From the NCBI RefSeq assembly GCF_001424025.1, contig NZ_LMPZ01000001.1:497074-561073 (forward strand): a stretch of DNA of 64,000 bases, given 5' to 3'. The notes beneath the pieces are model-generated. The model was not told the DNA's origin, did not search any database, and was given only the letters and a program-made list of their open reading frames with translations. Source of the stretch: Brevundimonas sp. Leaf363. GTDB taxonomy: Bacteria > Pseudomonadota > Alphaproteobacteria > Caulobacterales > Caulobacteraceae. A program made the position numbers and the translations under genes. Of the stretch, positions 51,904 to 59,532 are shown piece by piece (position 1 is the first letter of the stretch; each line of letters starts with the position of its first letter).

Positions 51904-52319
51904 TGCCCACCGCTCGCACCGTCGCCTGGGGCCTGGCCCTGGCCGGACTGATCCCCTTCTTCGGCTGCGCCGGTCTGGCGCTGTTCGCGCCGGATGGGGG
52001 CGACGTCTGGCTGACGCCGCTGGGCGCCTACGGTGCGATCATCCTGTCCTTCCTGGGCGGCGCGCGATGGGGGCGGGAACTGGCCGAGCCGCAGCCCAGG
52101 GCGCTGCCGCTGGTGCTCAGCAACCTGCCCGCCGTCGCCGCCTGGCTGACCTTTTTGCCGAGCGTGCCGCACGCGTTCCAGTTTCTGGTGCTGATCTTCG
52201 GCTTCATCGCCATGCTGTACTGGGACTTCCGCGACCAGCCGACCTGGTACCGGCCGCTGCGCCTGGTCGCGACCGTCGGCGCGGCGCTCAGCCTCGGCGT
52301 CGTCATGCAGTCGCTCTAG
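51903..52319 (+). CDS. DUF3429 family membrane protein
   Basis: The 138-residue protein has about four to five membrane segments (VAWGLALAGLIPFFGCAGLALF, LGAYGAIILSFLGGARWG, LPLVLSNLPAVAAWLTFLP, FQFLVLIFGFIAMLYWD). The pattern YGAIILSFLGGARWG is characteristic of DUF3429. It starts in the stop of the previous gene (TGATG). It is convergent with pdeM: the two genes overlap by 4 nt at CTAG. Confidence 0.8.
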   Translation: MPTARTVAWGLALAGLIPFFGCAGLALFAPDGGDVWLTPLGAYGAIILSFLGGARWGRELAEPQPRALPLVLSNLPAVAAWLTFLPSVPHAFQFLVLIFGFIAMLYWDFRDQPTWYRPLRLVATVGAALSLGVVMQSL

Positions 52320-53047
52320 AGCAACCGCCCCCACGCGATGGCATGCACCCTGTCCCGGCCCAGGGCCGCCGCCATGGGCCGCTCGGCGAACAGGTCGGCG
52401 ATGGCCGGATCGCGGACGTTCAGCCCGCCGGTGAAGGCCCCGAACGCCGGCAGGATCAGCCGCCGCCCGTCCGTCACGAAGCAGGACGCCCGCACGCCGC
52501 GGCCATAGGCGGCGACCTTGGCGCAGGGGTGCAGGTGGCCCGCGACCTCGCCCGCCTGCGGCCCCGACTGCGGTTCGTGGATCAGGTGCAGGCGGCCCAG
52601 CGACATCGTTTCGACCACCCGACCCGGCAGGCGCTCCAGCGCGCCGCCCAGCGCGACGCGGTCGTGATTGCCCTCCAGCCAGACCCAGTCGCGCCCCGCC
52701 GCCAGCGCCTCGATCGCCGCGATGTCGCCGGGCGCCAGCCGGGCCAGCGCTTTCGAGTCATGGAAGCTGTCGCCCAGCAGCACCACCGTCTGCGGCTGCA
52801 GCTCGGCCACCTCTGCGGCCAGCTTGGCCAGGGTCGCGGCGCTGTCATAGGGCGGCAGCATCTGGCCGCGCGCGGCGAAGGCCGAACCCTTCTCCAGGTG
52901 CAGGTCCCCAGCCACCAAGGCCGAGAAGGCCGGCAGCCACAGCGCGCCGGAGCAGCGCAGCACGCAGGTCTCCCCCTCAACCCGCACGGTCAGGCCGCCG
53001 CACGGGCGACGGGCGGGGGAGAGGAGGGATTTCAGGGCAGGGCTCAT
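52316..53047 (-). CDS. pdeM: Ligase-associated DNA damage response endonuclease PdeM
   Basis: The 243-residue calcineurin-like metallophosphoesterase has the metal-binding motifs LVAGDLHLEKG, VVLLGDSFHD, WLEGNHDRVA and HEP/GHLHPCAKV in the right order. PdeM proteins belong to the ligase-associated damage-response set with an Lhr-like helicase, an exonuclease and an ATP-dependent ligase. Here only the helicase is adjacent upstream. The ATG at 53047 directly abuts repeat B copy 1, and GGGGAGAAGG of the repeat forms the ribosome-binding site. Confidence 0.88.
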   Translation of the reverse strand: MSPALKSLLSPARRPCGGLTVRVEGETCVLRCSGALWLPAFSALVAGDLHLEKGSAFAARGQMLPPYDSAATLAKLAAEVAELQPQTVVLLGDSFHDSKALARLAPGDIAAIEALAAGRDWVWLEGNHDRVALGGALERLPGRVVETMSLGRLHLIHEPQSGPQAGEVAGHLHPCAKVAAYGRGVRASCFVTDGRRLILPAFGAFTGGLNVRDPAIADLFAERPMAAALGRDRVHAIAWGRLL

Positions 53048-53197
53048 CCTTCTCCCCTCGGGGAAGAAGGTGGGCGCCGAAGGCGCTCGGATGAGGGGTT
53101 GGCGCCAGCGCGCGTAGACGCCGGCGATGAGCCTGCGGCCAACCGCCCCCTCATCCGTCTCGCTCCGCGAGCCACCTTCTCCCCCGAGGGGAGAAGG
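53048..53197. repeat. Palindromic repeat family B, copy 1
   Basis: The arms CCTTCTCCCCTCGGGG... and ...CCCCGAGGGGAGAAGG bound a 150-base element. Each arm is itself a near-palindrome. It lies between lhr and pdeM and supplies the sequence immediately upstream of the pdeM start. A copy in the same orientation lies inside lhr at 55063-55208. Confidence 0.88.
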
Positions 53198-53213
53198 ACA
53201 TGCGCGACCGCCC

Positions 53214-55841
53214 TCACTGCATCAGCTCCGGCGGCGCGTCGTTCATCACCTCGGCGATCAGGTCCTCGGCGCTTTCGTCCAGGATCATGTCGGCCGCCGA
53301 TCCGCCGACGCGCTCGCGCCCGATCTGGACCAGCACGGGCACGCTGAAGGGCGACGCGCGCTCCAGCCGCTCATGCCGGATATGGCCCTGGATCCGCCCC
53401 AGCATCTGGCCCAGGCGCGCGACGTCCAGCAGGCCCGACGCGGCGTCGGACCGCGCGGTGCGCAGCAGCAGGTGGTCGGGCTGGTGGCGGCGGAGCACGT
53501 CGTAGATCAGGTCGGTCGAAAAGGTCACCTGCCGGCCCGTCTTCTCGGCGCCCGGCTGCTTGCGCTCGATCAAGCCGGAGATGAGGGCGCAATTGCGGAA
53601 GGTGCGCTTCATCATGAAGCTTTCCTCCAGCCAGCTCTCCAGATCGTCGCCCAGCATATCGGGCTCGAACAGGCGGTCCAGGTCCAGCCCGTCCATCGGC
53701 CGGATCGACCAGATGGCGAAGGAATAGTCTGTGACCACGAACCCCAGCGGCCCGATGTCCAGCCGGTCCAGCCGCCGCGTCAGCAGCATGCACAGGGTGG
53801 TGTGCGCCAGCCGCCCCTCGAACGGATAGGCCAACAGGAAATGCCGGCTGCCGCGCGGGAAGGTCTCGACCAGCAGCTGCTCCGCCTGCGGGATCGCCGA
53901 GCGCGTCTCCTGAAGCTCCAGCCACTCCTGCACGTCACCGGGCAGCACGCGCCAGTGGTCGCGGTCCTGCACCATCGCCCGCACCCGCGCCGCCAGCGAC
54001 GTCCCCAGCGGGAACTGCGATCCGCCGTAGGACGGGATCTTCGGGTCCTTGTGCACGGCCGGCAGCACCAGGGCGTCCATTCCGGCCACCGCCTGGAAGG
54101 CCCAGACCTGGCCGGCGAAGACGAAGGTGTCGCCCGGCGTCATCTGCTCGAAATACCACTCCTCGACCTCGCCGATCTTACGGCCGCCCGTCAGCTGTTT
54201 GCCCCGGCGCGAGGCGATGCGGACGTTCAGGTTCGAGGCGGCGACGATGGCGCCGACGTTCATGCGGTGACGCTGGGCCACCATCTGGTTGCGCACCTTC
54301 CAGCGACCGTCCTGCGTCTTCACGATGCGCGCGAACCGCTCATAGGTGCGCAGGGCGTATCCGCCGGTGGCGACCAGATCGACCACCTCCTCGAACCGTT
54401 CCCACGGCAGGTCCTTGTAGGGGGCGCTGGACCGGACCTCGTCATAGAGATTTTGCAGGTCGAACGGCTCGGAGCAGGCGCAGCCCATGACGTGCTGGGC
54501 CAGGGTATCCAGGGTGCCGGTATGCTTGGGCTCCCAGTCGAAGGCGTTTTCGGCCACCGCCTCGCGCGCCGCCTGGCACTCCAGCATCTCGAAGCGGCTG
54601 GCGGGGACCATCAGGGCGCGGCTGGGCTCGTCCAGACGGTGGTTCGCCCGGCCGATGCGCTGGACCAGCCGGCTGGCCCCCTTGGGCGCCGCCAGCTGGA
54701 TGACCAGATCGACGTCGCCCCAGTCGATGCCAAGGTCCAGCGTCGAGGTGCAGACGACCGCGCGCAGATCGCCCCGCGCCATCGCCGCCTCGACCTTGCG
54801 CCGCTGCTCCGCCGCCAGCGAGCCGTGGTGCAGTCCGATCGGCAGATCGTCGTCGTTCATCGCCCACAGCGACTGGAACACGAACTCGGCCTGCCAGCGC
54901 GTATTGACGAAGATCAGCGCCATACCCGCCTGTTTGATGGCGGCGTAGACCTCCGGAATGGCGTGGGCGCCGGTATGCCCGGCCCAGGGCACATGCCCCT
55001 CGCTGACCAGCACATCCACCACAGGCGGCGCGCCGGGATCGCCCAGGACGATGGTGACCTTGCCTTCTCCCCTCGGGGGAGAAGGTGGGCCGCGAAGCGG
55101 CTCGGATGAGGGGATGGTCTGCTCCAGGCTGGACGCCCGCAGGGTGTCCGAACCGTCCCCCTCAACCGTCATGCTGCGCACGCCACCTTCTCCCCCGAGG
55201 GGAGAAGGGTGAGGTTTCAGCCAGTCCGCGATCATCGCCGGATCGTCGACTGTCGCGCTCAAGGCCACCCGCCGCATCGCCGGCGCGTATTGCTGCAACC
55301 GCGCCAGTCCCAGGCTCAGCAGGTCCCCCCGCTTGCCGCTCCAAATCGCGTGCACCTCGTCCAGCACCACGCACTTCAGATCGGCGAAATAGGCCCGCGA
55401 CCCCTCCCACGCGCAGAACAGCGCCAGCTGCTCGGGCGTGGTCAGCAGGATGTCCGGCGGAAACTCGCGCTGGCGTTGGCGCTTCGAGGCCTTGGTGTCG
55501 CCCGTCCGGCTCTCGACATGGATGTTCAGCCCGATCTCGCGGATCGGTGTCATCAAGTTGCGTTCCACGTCGGTGGTCAGCGCCTTCAGCGGCGACAGAT
55601 AGAGCGTATGCACGCCGGACCCCGGCCCGAACGCCGGCCGAGGCCCCCGCTCCGCCAGCTCCACCAGCGTCGGCAAAAACCCCGCCAGCGTCTTGCCCCC
55701 GCCGGTCGGCGCGACCAGCAGCGCATGCTCCCCCCGCCCGGCCGCCGCCACCATCTCCATCTGATGCCGCCGAGCGCTCCAGCCGCGCGACGCGAACCAG
55801 GAGGCGAAGAGGGGGGGAAGGGTCGAGGTCACGCGCTCCAT
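53214..55841 (-). CDS. Ligase-associated Lhr-type DEXH helicase with in-frame repeat insertion
   Basis: The 875-residue helicase has Walker A APTGGGKT (44-51), DEVH (161-164), SAT (195-197), helicase C motifs (RAVVCTSTLDLGIDWGDVD and LVQRIGRANHR) and the Lhr C-terminal domains up to residue 875. Length is close to the family's roughly 820-830 plus an extra segment. That segment (about 209-260, HPSPLGGEGG to SPPRGEGK) is the translation of repeat B copy 2 between motif III and the second RecA lobe. Key motifs are intact. The ATG at 55841 overlaps the vapC stop by 13 nt. Confidence 0.88.
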   Translation of the reverse strand: MERVTSTLPPLFASWFASRGWSARRHQMEMVAAAGRGEHALLVAPTGGGKTLAGFLPTLVELAERGPRPAFGPGSGVHTLYLSPLKALTTDVERNLMTPIREIGLNIHVESRTGDTKASKRQRQREFPPDILLTTPEQLALFCAWEGSRAYFADLKCVVLDEVHAIWSGKRGDLLSLGLARLQQYAPAMRRVALSATVDDPAMIADWLKPHPSPLGGEGGVRSMTVEGDGSDTLRASSLEQTIPSSEPLRGPPSPPRGEGKVTIVLGDPGAPPVVDVLVSEGHVPWAGHTGAHAIPEVYAAIKQAGMALIFVNTRWQAEFVFQSLWAMNDDDLPIGLHHGSLAAEQRRKVEAAMARGDLRAVVCTSTLDLGIDWGDVDLVIQLAAPKGASRLVQRIGRANHRLDEPSRALMVPASRFEMLECQAAREAVAENAFDWEPKHTGTLDTLAQHVMGCACSEPFDLQNLYDEVRSSAPYKDLPWERFEEVVDLVATGGYALRTYERFARIVKTQDGRWKVRNQMVAQRHRMNVGAIVAASNLNVRIASRRGKQLTGGRKIGEVEEWYFEQMTPGDTFVFAGQVWAFQAVAGMDALVLPAVHKDPKIPSYGGSQFPLGTSLAARVRAMVQDRDHWRVLPGDVQEWLELQETRSAIPQAEQLLVETFPRGSRHFLLAYPFEGRLAHTTLCMLLTRRLDRLDIGPLGFVVTDYSFAIWSIRPMDGLDLDRLFEPDMLGDDLESWLEESFMMKRTFRNCALISGLIERKQPGAEKTGRQVTFSTDLIYDVLRRHQPDHLLLRTARSDAASGLLDVARLGQMLGRIQGHIRHERLERASPFSVPVLVQIGRERVGGSAADMILDESAEDLIAEVMNDAPPELMQ
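55063..55208. repeat. Palindromic repeat family B, copy 2, inside lhr
   Basis: The 146-base element has the same arms as copy 1 (CCTTCTCCCCTCGGGGG... and ...CCCCGAGGGGAGAAGG) and a diverged centre. It lies wholly within the lhr frame, which stays open across it and encodes about 50 low-complexity residues. This resembles Rickettsia palindromic elements that persist in genes. Confidence 0.88.
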
Positions 55842-56245
55842 GGCGACAAAACGCGGCAACCGGTGTGTTCGAAGTGCCGGGTGTTGCGGGTGACGATGGT
55901 CAGGCCATGCACATGCGCCGTCGCGGCGATCATTTCGTCCGCCATCTCGGATGCCTGACCTGCCGCGCGCTGGGCTTCGGCCAGGGACGCCCACCGCTCG
56001 GTGACGCCCAGGTCGATAGGCAGAATACGCTCGTCGAAGCGCAGGATGAGCTCGGCGAGCCAGTAGTCCAGATCGTCCCGCCGTCGACTGGGTTCGAGCC
56101 GGACGATCCCGCGTCGCAACTCCCCCACCGTAATCACGCTCAGATACAGGTCGGAGAGCAGCTGGTCGTTCAGCCAGCGGACGACGACGGGATCGGGACG
56201 CGCGCGTTTCGGCTCGCTGATCGCATTGGTGTCCAGCAAGAACAT
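55829..56245 (-). CDS. vapC: VapC-like PIN domain toxin
   Basis: The 138-residue PIN nuclease begins MFLLDTNAISE (first acidic residue Asp5), has Glu42 in SVITVGELRRGIVRLE, and later Asp103 in EMADEMIAATAHVHGLTIVTRNTRHF, giving the acidic active site. Length and order match VapC toxins, which cut tRNA or rRNA. It starts within the antitoxin stop (TGATG), and its 3' end overlaps the lhr start by 13 nt, so toxin and helicase are linked on one transcript. Confidence 0.87.
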   Translation of the reverse strand: MFLLDTNAISEPKRARPDPVVVRWLNDQLLSDLYLSVITVGELRRGIVRLEPSRRRDDLDYWLAELILRFDERILPIDLGVTERWASLAEAQRAAGQASEMADEMIAATAHVHGLTIVTRNTRHFEHTGCRVLSPWSA

Positions 56246-56532
56246 CAGAATGGATCGATGTCTCGCGACGGCCGACGATCCCGTTCCAAGTCAATGTCTT
56301 CAAGGGACGGCCCGTTCAGCAACCAATCCTTGAAATCACGCGAGGCGCGCGGATCCTTCAGGCGCTTGAAGTCCTCCGCCGAGACCAGCACCGCCGCTGC
56401 CTCGCCATGTAGGGAAATCTCCTGCGGGCCCTCGCTGCGCGACCGACGGATGACCTCCGAGAGGTTGTCCTTCGCCTTGGCGACACTCCAGTTCACGACC
56501 GGTCTCCACATATAGCCAGAACGTATGGCCAT
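56245..56532 (-). CDS. vapB: Phd/YefM-type antitoxin
   Basis: The 95-residue protein has the Phd/YefM DNA-binding fold start WSVAKAKDNLSEVIRRSRSEGPQEISLHGEAAAVLVSAEDF and a C-terminal toxin-binding tail (FKDWLLNGPSLEDIDLERDRR). It pairs with the VapC toxin directly downstream. ATG 56532 is chosen because AAAGG lies about five bases upstream; ATG 56511 would give an 88-residue product. A near-palindrome overlaps the start. Phd-family antitoxins normally repress their own operon. Confidence 0.82.
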   Translation of the reverse strand: MAIRSGYMWRPVVNWSVAKAKDNLSEVIRRSRSEGPQEISLHGEAAAVLVSAEDFKRLKDPRASRDFKDWLLNGPSLEDIDLERDRRPSRDIDPF

Positions 56533-56537
56533 ATACG
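56522..56537. promoter_or_regulatory. Palindrome at the antitoxin start, candidate operator
   Basis: TATGGCCATA (56524-56533) is a perfect palindrome, and ATATAGCC lies close by at 56510 as a near inverted match to GGCCATAT. It overlaps the antitoxin start codon region, a common place for toxin-antitoxin autoregulation. Confidence 0.45.
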
Positions 56538-56562
56538 CCTTTAGCGCCCGCGTCAAAGAAAT

Positions 56563-56577
56563 GTTCTCGTTCCGTTT
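56563..56577. promoter_or_regulatory. Degenerate LexA-like box between vapB and the DinG-like helicase gene
   Basis: GTTC, seven bases, GTTT matches GTTC-N7-GTTC with one mismatch. It lies in the divergent promoter region of a repair-related unit and a helicase gene. Confidence 0.3.
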
Positions 56578-56604
56578 CGCGCGCATCGTCGCTATCTTCC
56601 AATC

Positions 56605-59463
56605 GTGACCCTGGATTCCCTCCAACCCGCGACCGTGACCGGCGCCGAGCCGTGGCTCGCCTTGCCGCCCGCGCTCGCCACACCGCCAGGCGCGGGGGCG
56701 ATCTGTGACGCCGAGGGGGCGCGCAAGATCGGGCGGGGGGCGGCCGAGGGGGCGTTTACGACGGCGCCGGTGATGGTGGCGCACGCCAGCCTGACGGCGC
56801 GGCGGCTGGGGCTGGCGGCGCCGGGGCGGTCGCAGGATCTGCTGGACGTGCTGGAGCTGTTCGCCTTCGCAAGGCCCGCGCGGTTCTGCGCGCCCTCGGC
56901 GGCGGGGCTGGCCCTGTCGCTGGGGCTGAGCGAGCCGAAGGGGGCGGAGGCGCAGGCGGCGGCGCTGCGCGAGGCGGCGCGGCTGCTGCTGCTGGAGCTG
57001 GCCTCGCCCGCCTATCCGGGACGGGAGGAGGCGTTCGGCCTGAACGAGACGCTGGGCCGGGCGGGCTGGGCCTGGTCGCCCTTTGTGGCGGGGGCGTTGC
57101 AGCATCAGCCGCTGCGGCCGCGCCAGCATCGCAGCGCCGGTATCGACGCCTGGGCCCGGCTGCCGGAATGGGAGGACGAGGCGCCGCGAGGAGAGGCGGG
57201 GTCCGCGCCGGTCGACAGCGAGAGCGCGCGCATCCGCCTGGAGAAGCTGTTGCAGGCGTCCGGTCTGGATGAGAGCCGGCCGACCCAATCCGATTACGCC
57301 GCCGAGGCTGCCTTCGCCTTTTCGCCGCGCAACGAGGAAGGGCGTCCGCGCGTGCTGCTGGCCGAGGCGGGCACCGGCACGGGCAAGACCCTGGGCTATC
57401 TGGCCCCCGCCAGCCTGTGGGCCGAGCGCAATCAGGGGGCCGCCTGGGTCTCGACCTACACCCGCGCCCTGCAACGCCAGATCGACCGCGAGAGCGCCGC
57501 CCTGTGGCCCGATCCGGCCGAGCGCAAGAAGAAGGCCGTGGTCCGCAAGGGGCGCGAAAACTACCTCTGCCTGCTGAACCTGCAGGAGATGGTGCATGCG
57601 GCCCAGCTGGGGAACGGCGACCTGATCGGCATGGCCCTGGCCAGCCGCTGGGCGATGCACAGTCGCGACGGCGACATGACCGGCGGCGACTACCCCGGAT
57701 GGCTGCCCGGCCTGTTCGCCACCACCGCCGGCCATCAGGCCAGCCCGGCAAACCTCGTCGACCGGCGCGGCGAATGCGTCCACGCCGCCTGTCCGCACTA
57801 CCGCGTCTGCTTCGTCGAGAAGACGATCCGCGCCAGTCGCCGGGCCGATCTGGTCGTCGCCAACCACGCGCTTGTGCTGACCCAGGCCGCCTTCGACGGC
57901 GCCCGCTCGGCGCGGGGGCTGAAGTCGGACGGCGAGACGGCGGCGCTGAAGCGCATCGTCTTCGACGAGGGCCACCATCTGTTCGACGCGGCCGACAGCG
58001 CCTTCTCCGCCTGCCTGTCCGGCCAGGAGGCGGCTGAGCTGCGCCGCTGGATCCGGGGGCCGGAGGGGCGCGGACGGCGGGGCCGGGGGCTGGAGCAGCG
58101 CCTTGGCGACCTGTGCGCCGACACGCCCGACGCCCTGACGGCCCTGAACGACGCCATCCGCGCGGCGGCCCAGCTGCCGGGCGAGGGCGTGTCCGGCCGC
58201 ATCGCGCCGCCGTCGGGGGAGATGAACCCGGTCGGGCCGATCGAGCGGTTCCTGGCCGCGTCGCTGGAGCAACTGCGCGCGCGGACGTCCGAGGGATCGC
58301 AACCGGGCGGCGCGGACTTCGGCATGGAATGCGCGCTGCGCCCGGTCACGGAGCCGGTGCTGGAGACGGCGCGCGAGGCGGCCCGGGCGATCCAGGCGGT
58401 CGAGGCGCCGCTGCTGGCCTTGGCCCGGCATCTGGAGGACATCCTGGACGACGAGGCGGCCGAGCTGGACGGCGGCGCCCGCGCGCGGATCGAGGGGGCG
58501 CTGCGGGGTCTGGACCGGCGCGCGCGGATGACGCTTCCGGCCTGGCGGTCGATGCTGGCGGCGCTGGACAACGACACGGGCGAGGCGGACCCGGACTTCG
58601 TCGATTGGCTGTCGGCCGAGGCCGCCTTCGGCCGCATCCACGACGTGGCCCTGCGCCGCCACTGGATCGACCCGACCGTGCCGCTGGAGGCCGCGGTCGT
58701 CGTGCCGTCCCACGGCGTGCTGATCACCTCGGCCACCCTGTCGGACCCGATGGCCGACGATCCGTTCGATATGGCCCGCCTGCGCACCGGCTCGGCCCGT
58801 CTGATCGAGCCGGCGCGCACGCTGAAGGTCGACAGCCCCTTCGACTACGCCGCAAACAGCCGGGTCATCGTCGTCACCGACGTGGCCAAGGACGACCCGC
58901 GCCAGACGGCGGCGGCGATGCGCGAGCTGTTCCTCGCGGCCGGCGGCGGTGGGCTGGGCCTGTTCACGGCCATCCGCCGGCTGAAGGCGGTGTACGAGCG
59001 GCTGGGCCCAGACCTGGCCAAGGCCGGCGTGCCCCTCTACGCCCAGCACGTCGATCCGCTGGAGGTCGGCGCCCTGGTGGACGTGTTCCGGGCCGAGCAG
59101 GACAGCTGCCTGCTCGGGACCGACGCCGTGCGCGACGGGGTCGATGTGCCGGGGCGGTCGTTGCGCATCCTCGCCTTCGACCGTGTGCCCTGGCCCCGCC
59201 CGGACCTGCTGCACAGGGCGCGCCGTCTGAAGTTCGGCGGCGAAAGCGCCGCCGGCCGCGCCTATGACGACGCCCTGGCGCGCGCGAAGGTGGCCCAGGC
59301 GTTCGGCCGCCTGATCCGCCGGGCGGACGACAAGGGCGTCTTCGTCATGCTCGACGCCGCCTGCCCCACGCGCCTCTTCGCCGGCCTGCCGCCCGGCGCG
59401 GAGGTGCAGCGCATGACCCTGGTCGAGGCGATCGAACTGACGGGCGGGTTTCTCCAAACCTGA
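56605..59463 (+). CDS. DinG/XPD-like Fe-S DNA helicase
   Basis: The 952-residue protein has an N-terminal domain of about 240 residues of unknown role, then a superfamily 2 helicase: LLAEAGTGTGKTLGYLAPASL (Walker A about 252), VSTYTRALQRQ, an Fe-S domain with ENYLCLLN (Cys about 323) and GECVHAACPHYRVCF (three Cys about 391, 396 and 402), DEGHH (about 453), GVLITSATLSD and the C-terminal motifs RDGVDVPGRSLR and AFGRLIRRADDKGV. This resembles DinG/XPD helicases that unwind D- or R-loops during repair. The gene starts with GTG at 56605 and is divergent from vapB. Confidence 0.9.
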   Translation: MTLDSLQPATVTGAEPWLALPPALATPPGAGAICDAEGARKIGRGAAEGAFTTAPVMVAHASLTARRLGLAAPGRSQDLLDVLELFAFARPARFCAPSAAGLALSLGLSEPKGAEAQAAALREAARLLLLELASPAYPGREEAFGLNETLGRAGWAWSPFVAGALQHQPLRPRQHRSAGIDAWARLPEWEDEAPRGEAGSAPVDSESARIRLEKLLQASGLDESRPTQSDYAAEAAFAFSPRNEEGRPRVLLAEAGTGTGKTLGYLAPASLWAERNQGAAWVSTYTRALQRQIDRESAALWPDPAERKKKAVVRKGRENYLCLLNLQEMVHAAQLGNGDLIGMALASRWAMHSRDGDMTGGDYPGWLPGLFATTAGHQASPANLVDRRGECVHAACPHYRVCFVEKTIRASRRADLVVANHALVLTQAAFDGARSARGLKSDGETAALKRIVFDEGHHLFDAADSAFSACLSGQEAAELRRWIRGPEGRGRRGRGLEQRLGDLCADTPDALTALNDAIRAAAQLPGEGVSGRIAPPSGEMNPVGPIERFLAASLEQLRARTSEGSQPGGADFGMECALRPVTEPVLETAREAARAIQAVEAPLLALARHLEDILDDEAAELDGGARARIEGALRGLDRRARMTLPAWRSMLAALDNDTGEADPDFVDWLSAEAAFGRIHDVALRRHWIDPTVPLEAAVVVPSHGVLITSATLSDPMADDPFDMARLRTGSARLIEPARTLKVDSPFDYAANSRVIVVTDVAKDDPRQTAAAMRELFLAAGGGGLGLFTAIRRLKAVYERLGPDLAKAGVPLYAQHVDPLEVGALVDVFRAEQDSCLLGTDAVRDGVDVPGRSLRILAFDRVPWPRPDLLHRARRLKFGGESAAGRAYDDALARAKVAQAFGRLIRRADDKGVFVMLDAACPTRLFAGLPPGAEVQRMTLVEAIELTGGFLQT

Positions 59464-59485
59464 CCCTCTCCCTCTGGAAAAGGGT
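59464..59485 (+). repeat. Possible single-arm remnant of repeat A
   Basis: CCCTCTCCCTCTGGAAAAGGG resembles one arm of family A but has lost its partner and part of the palindrome. It lies directly after the helicase stop. Confidence 0.35.
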
Positions 59486-59532
59486 CGCCAGACGGCCCTT
59501 ATCGTCGCGCCCTGATCTGCTAAGGGAGCCGC

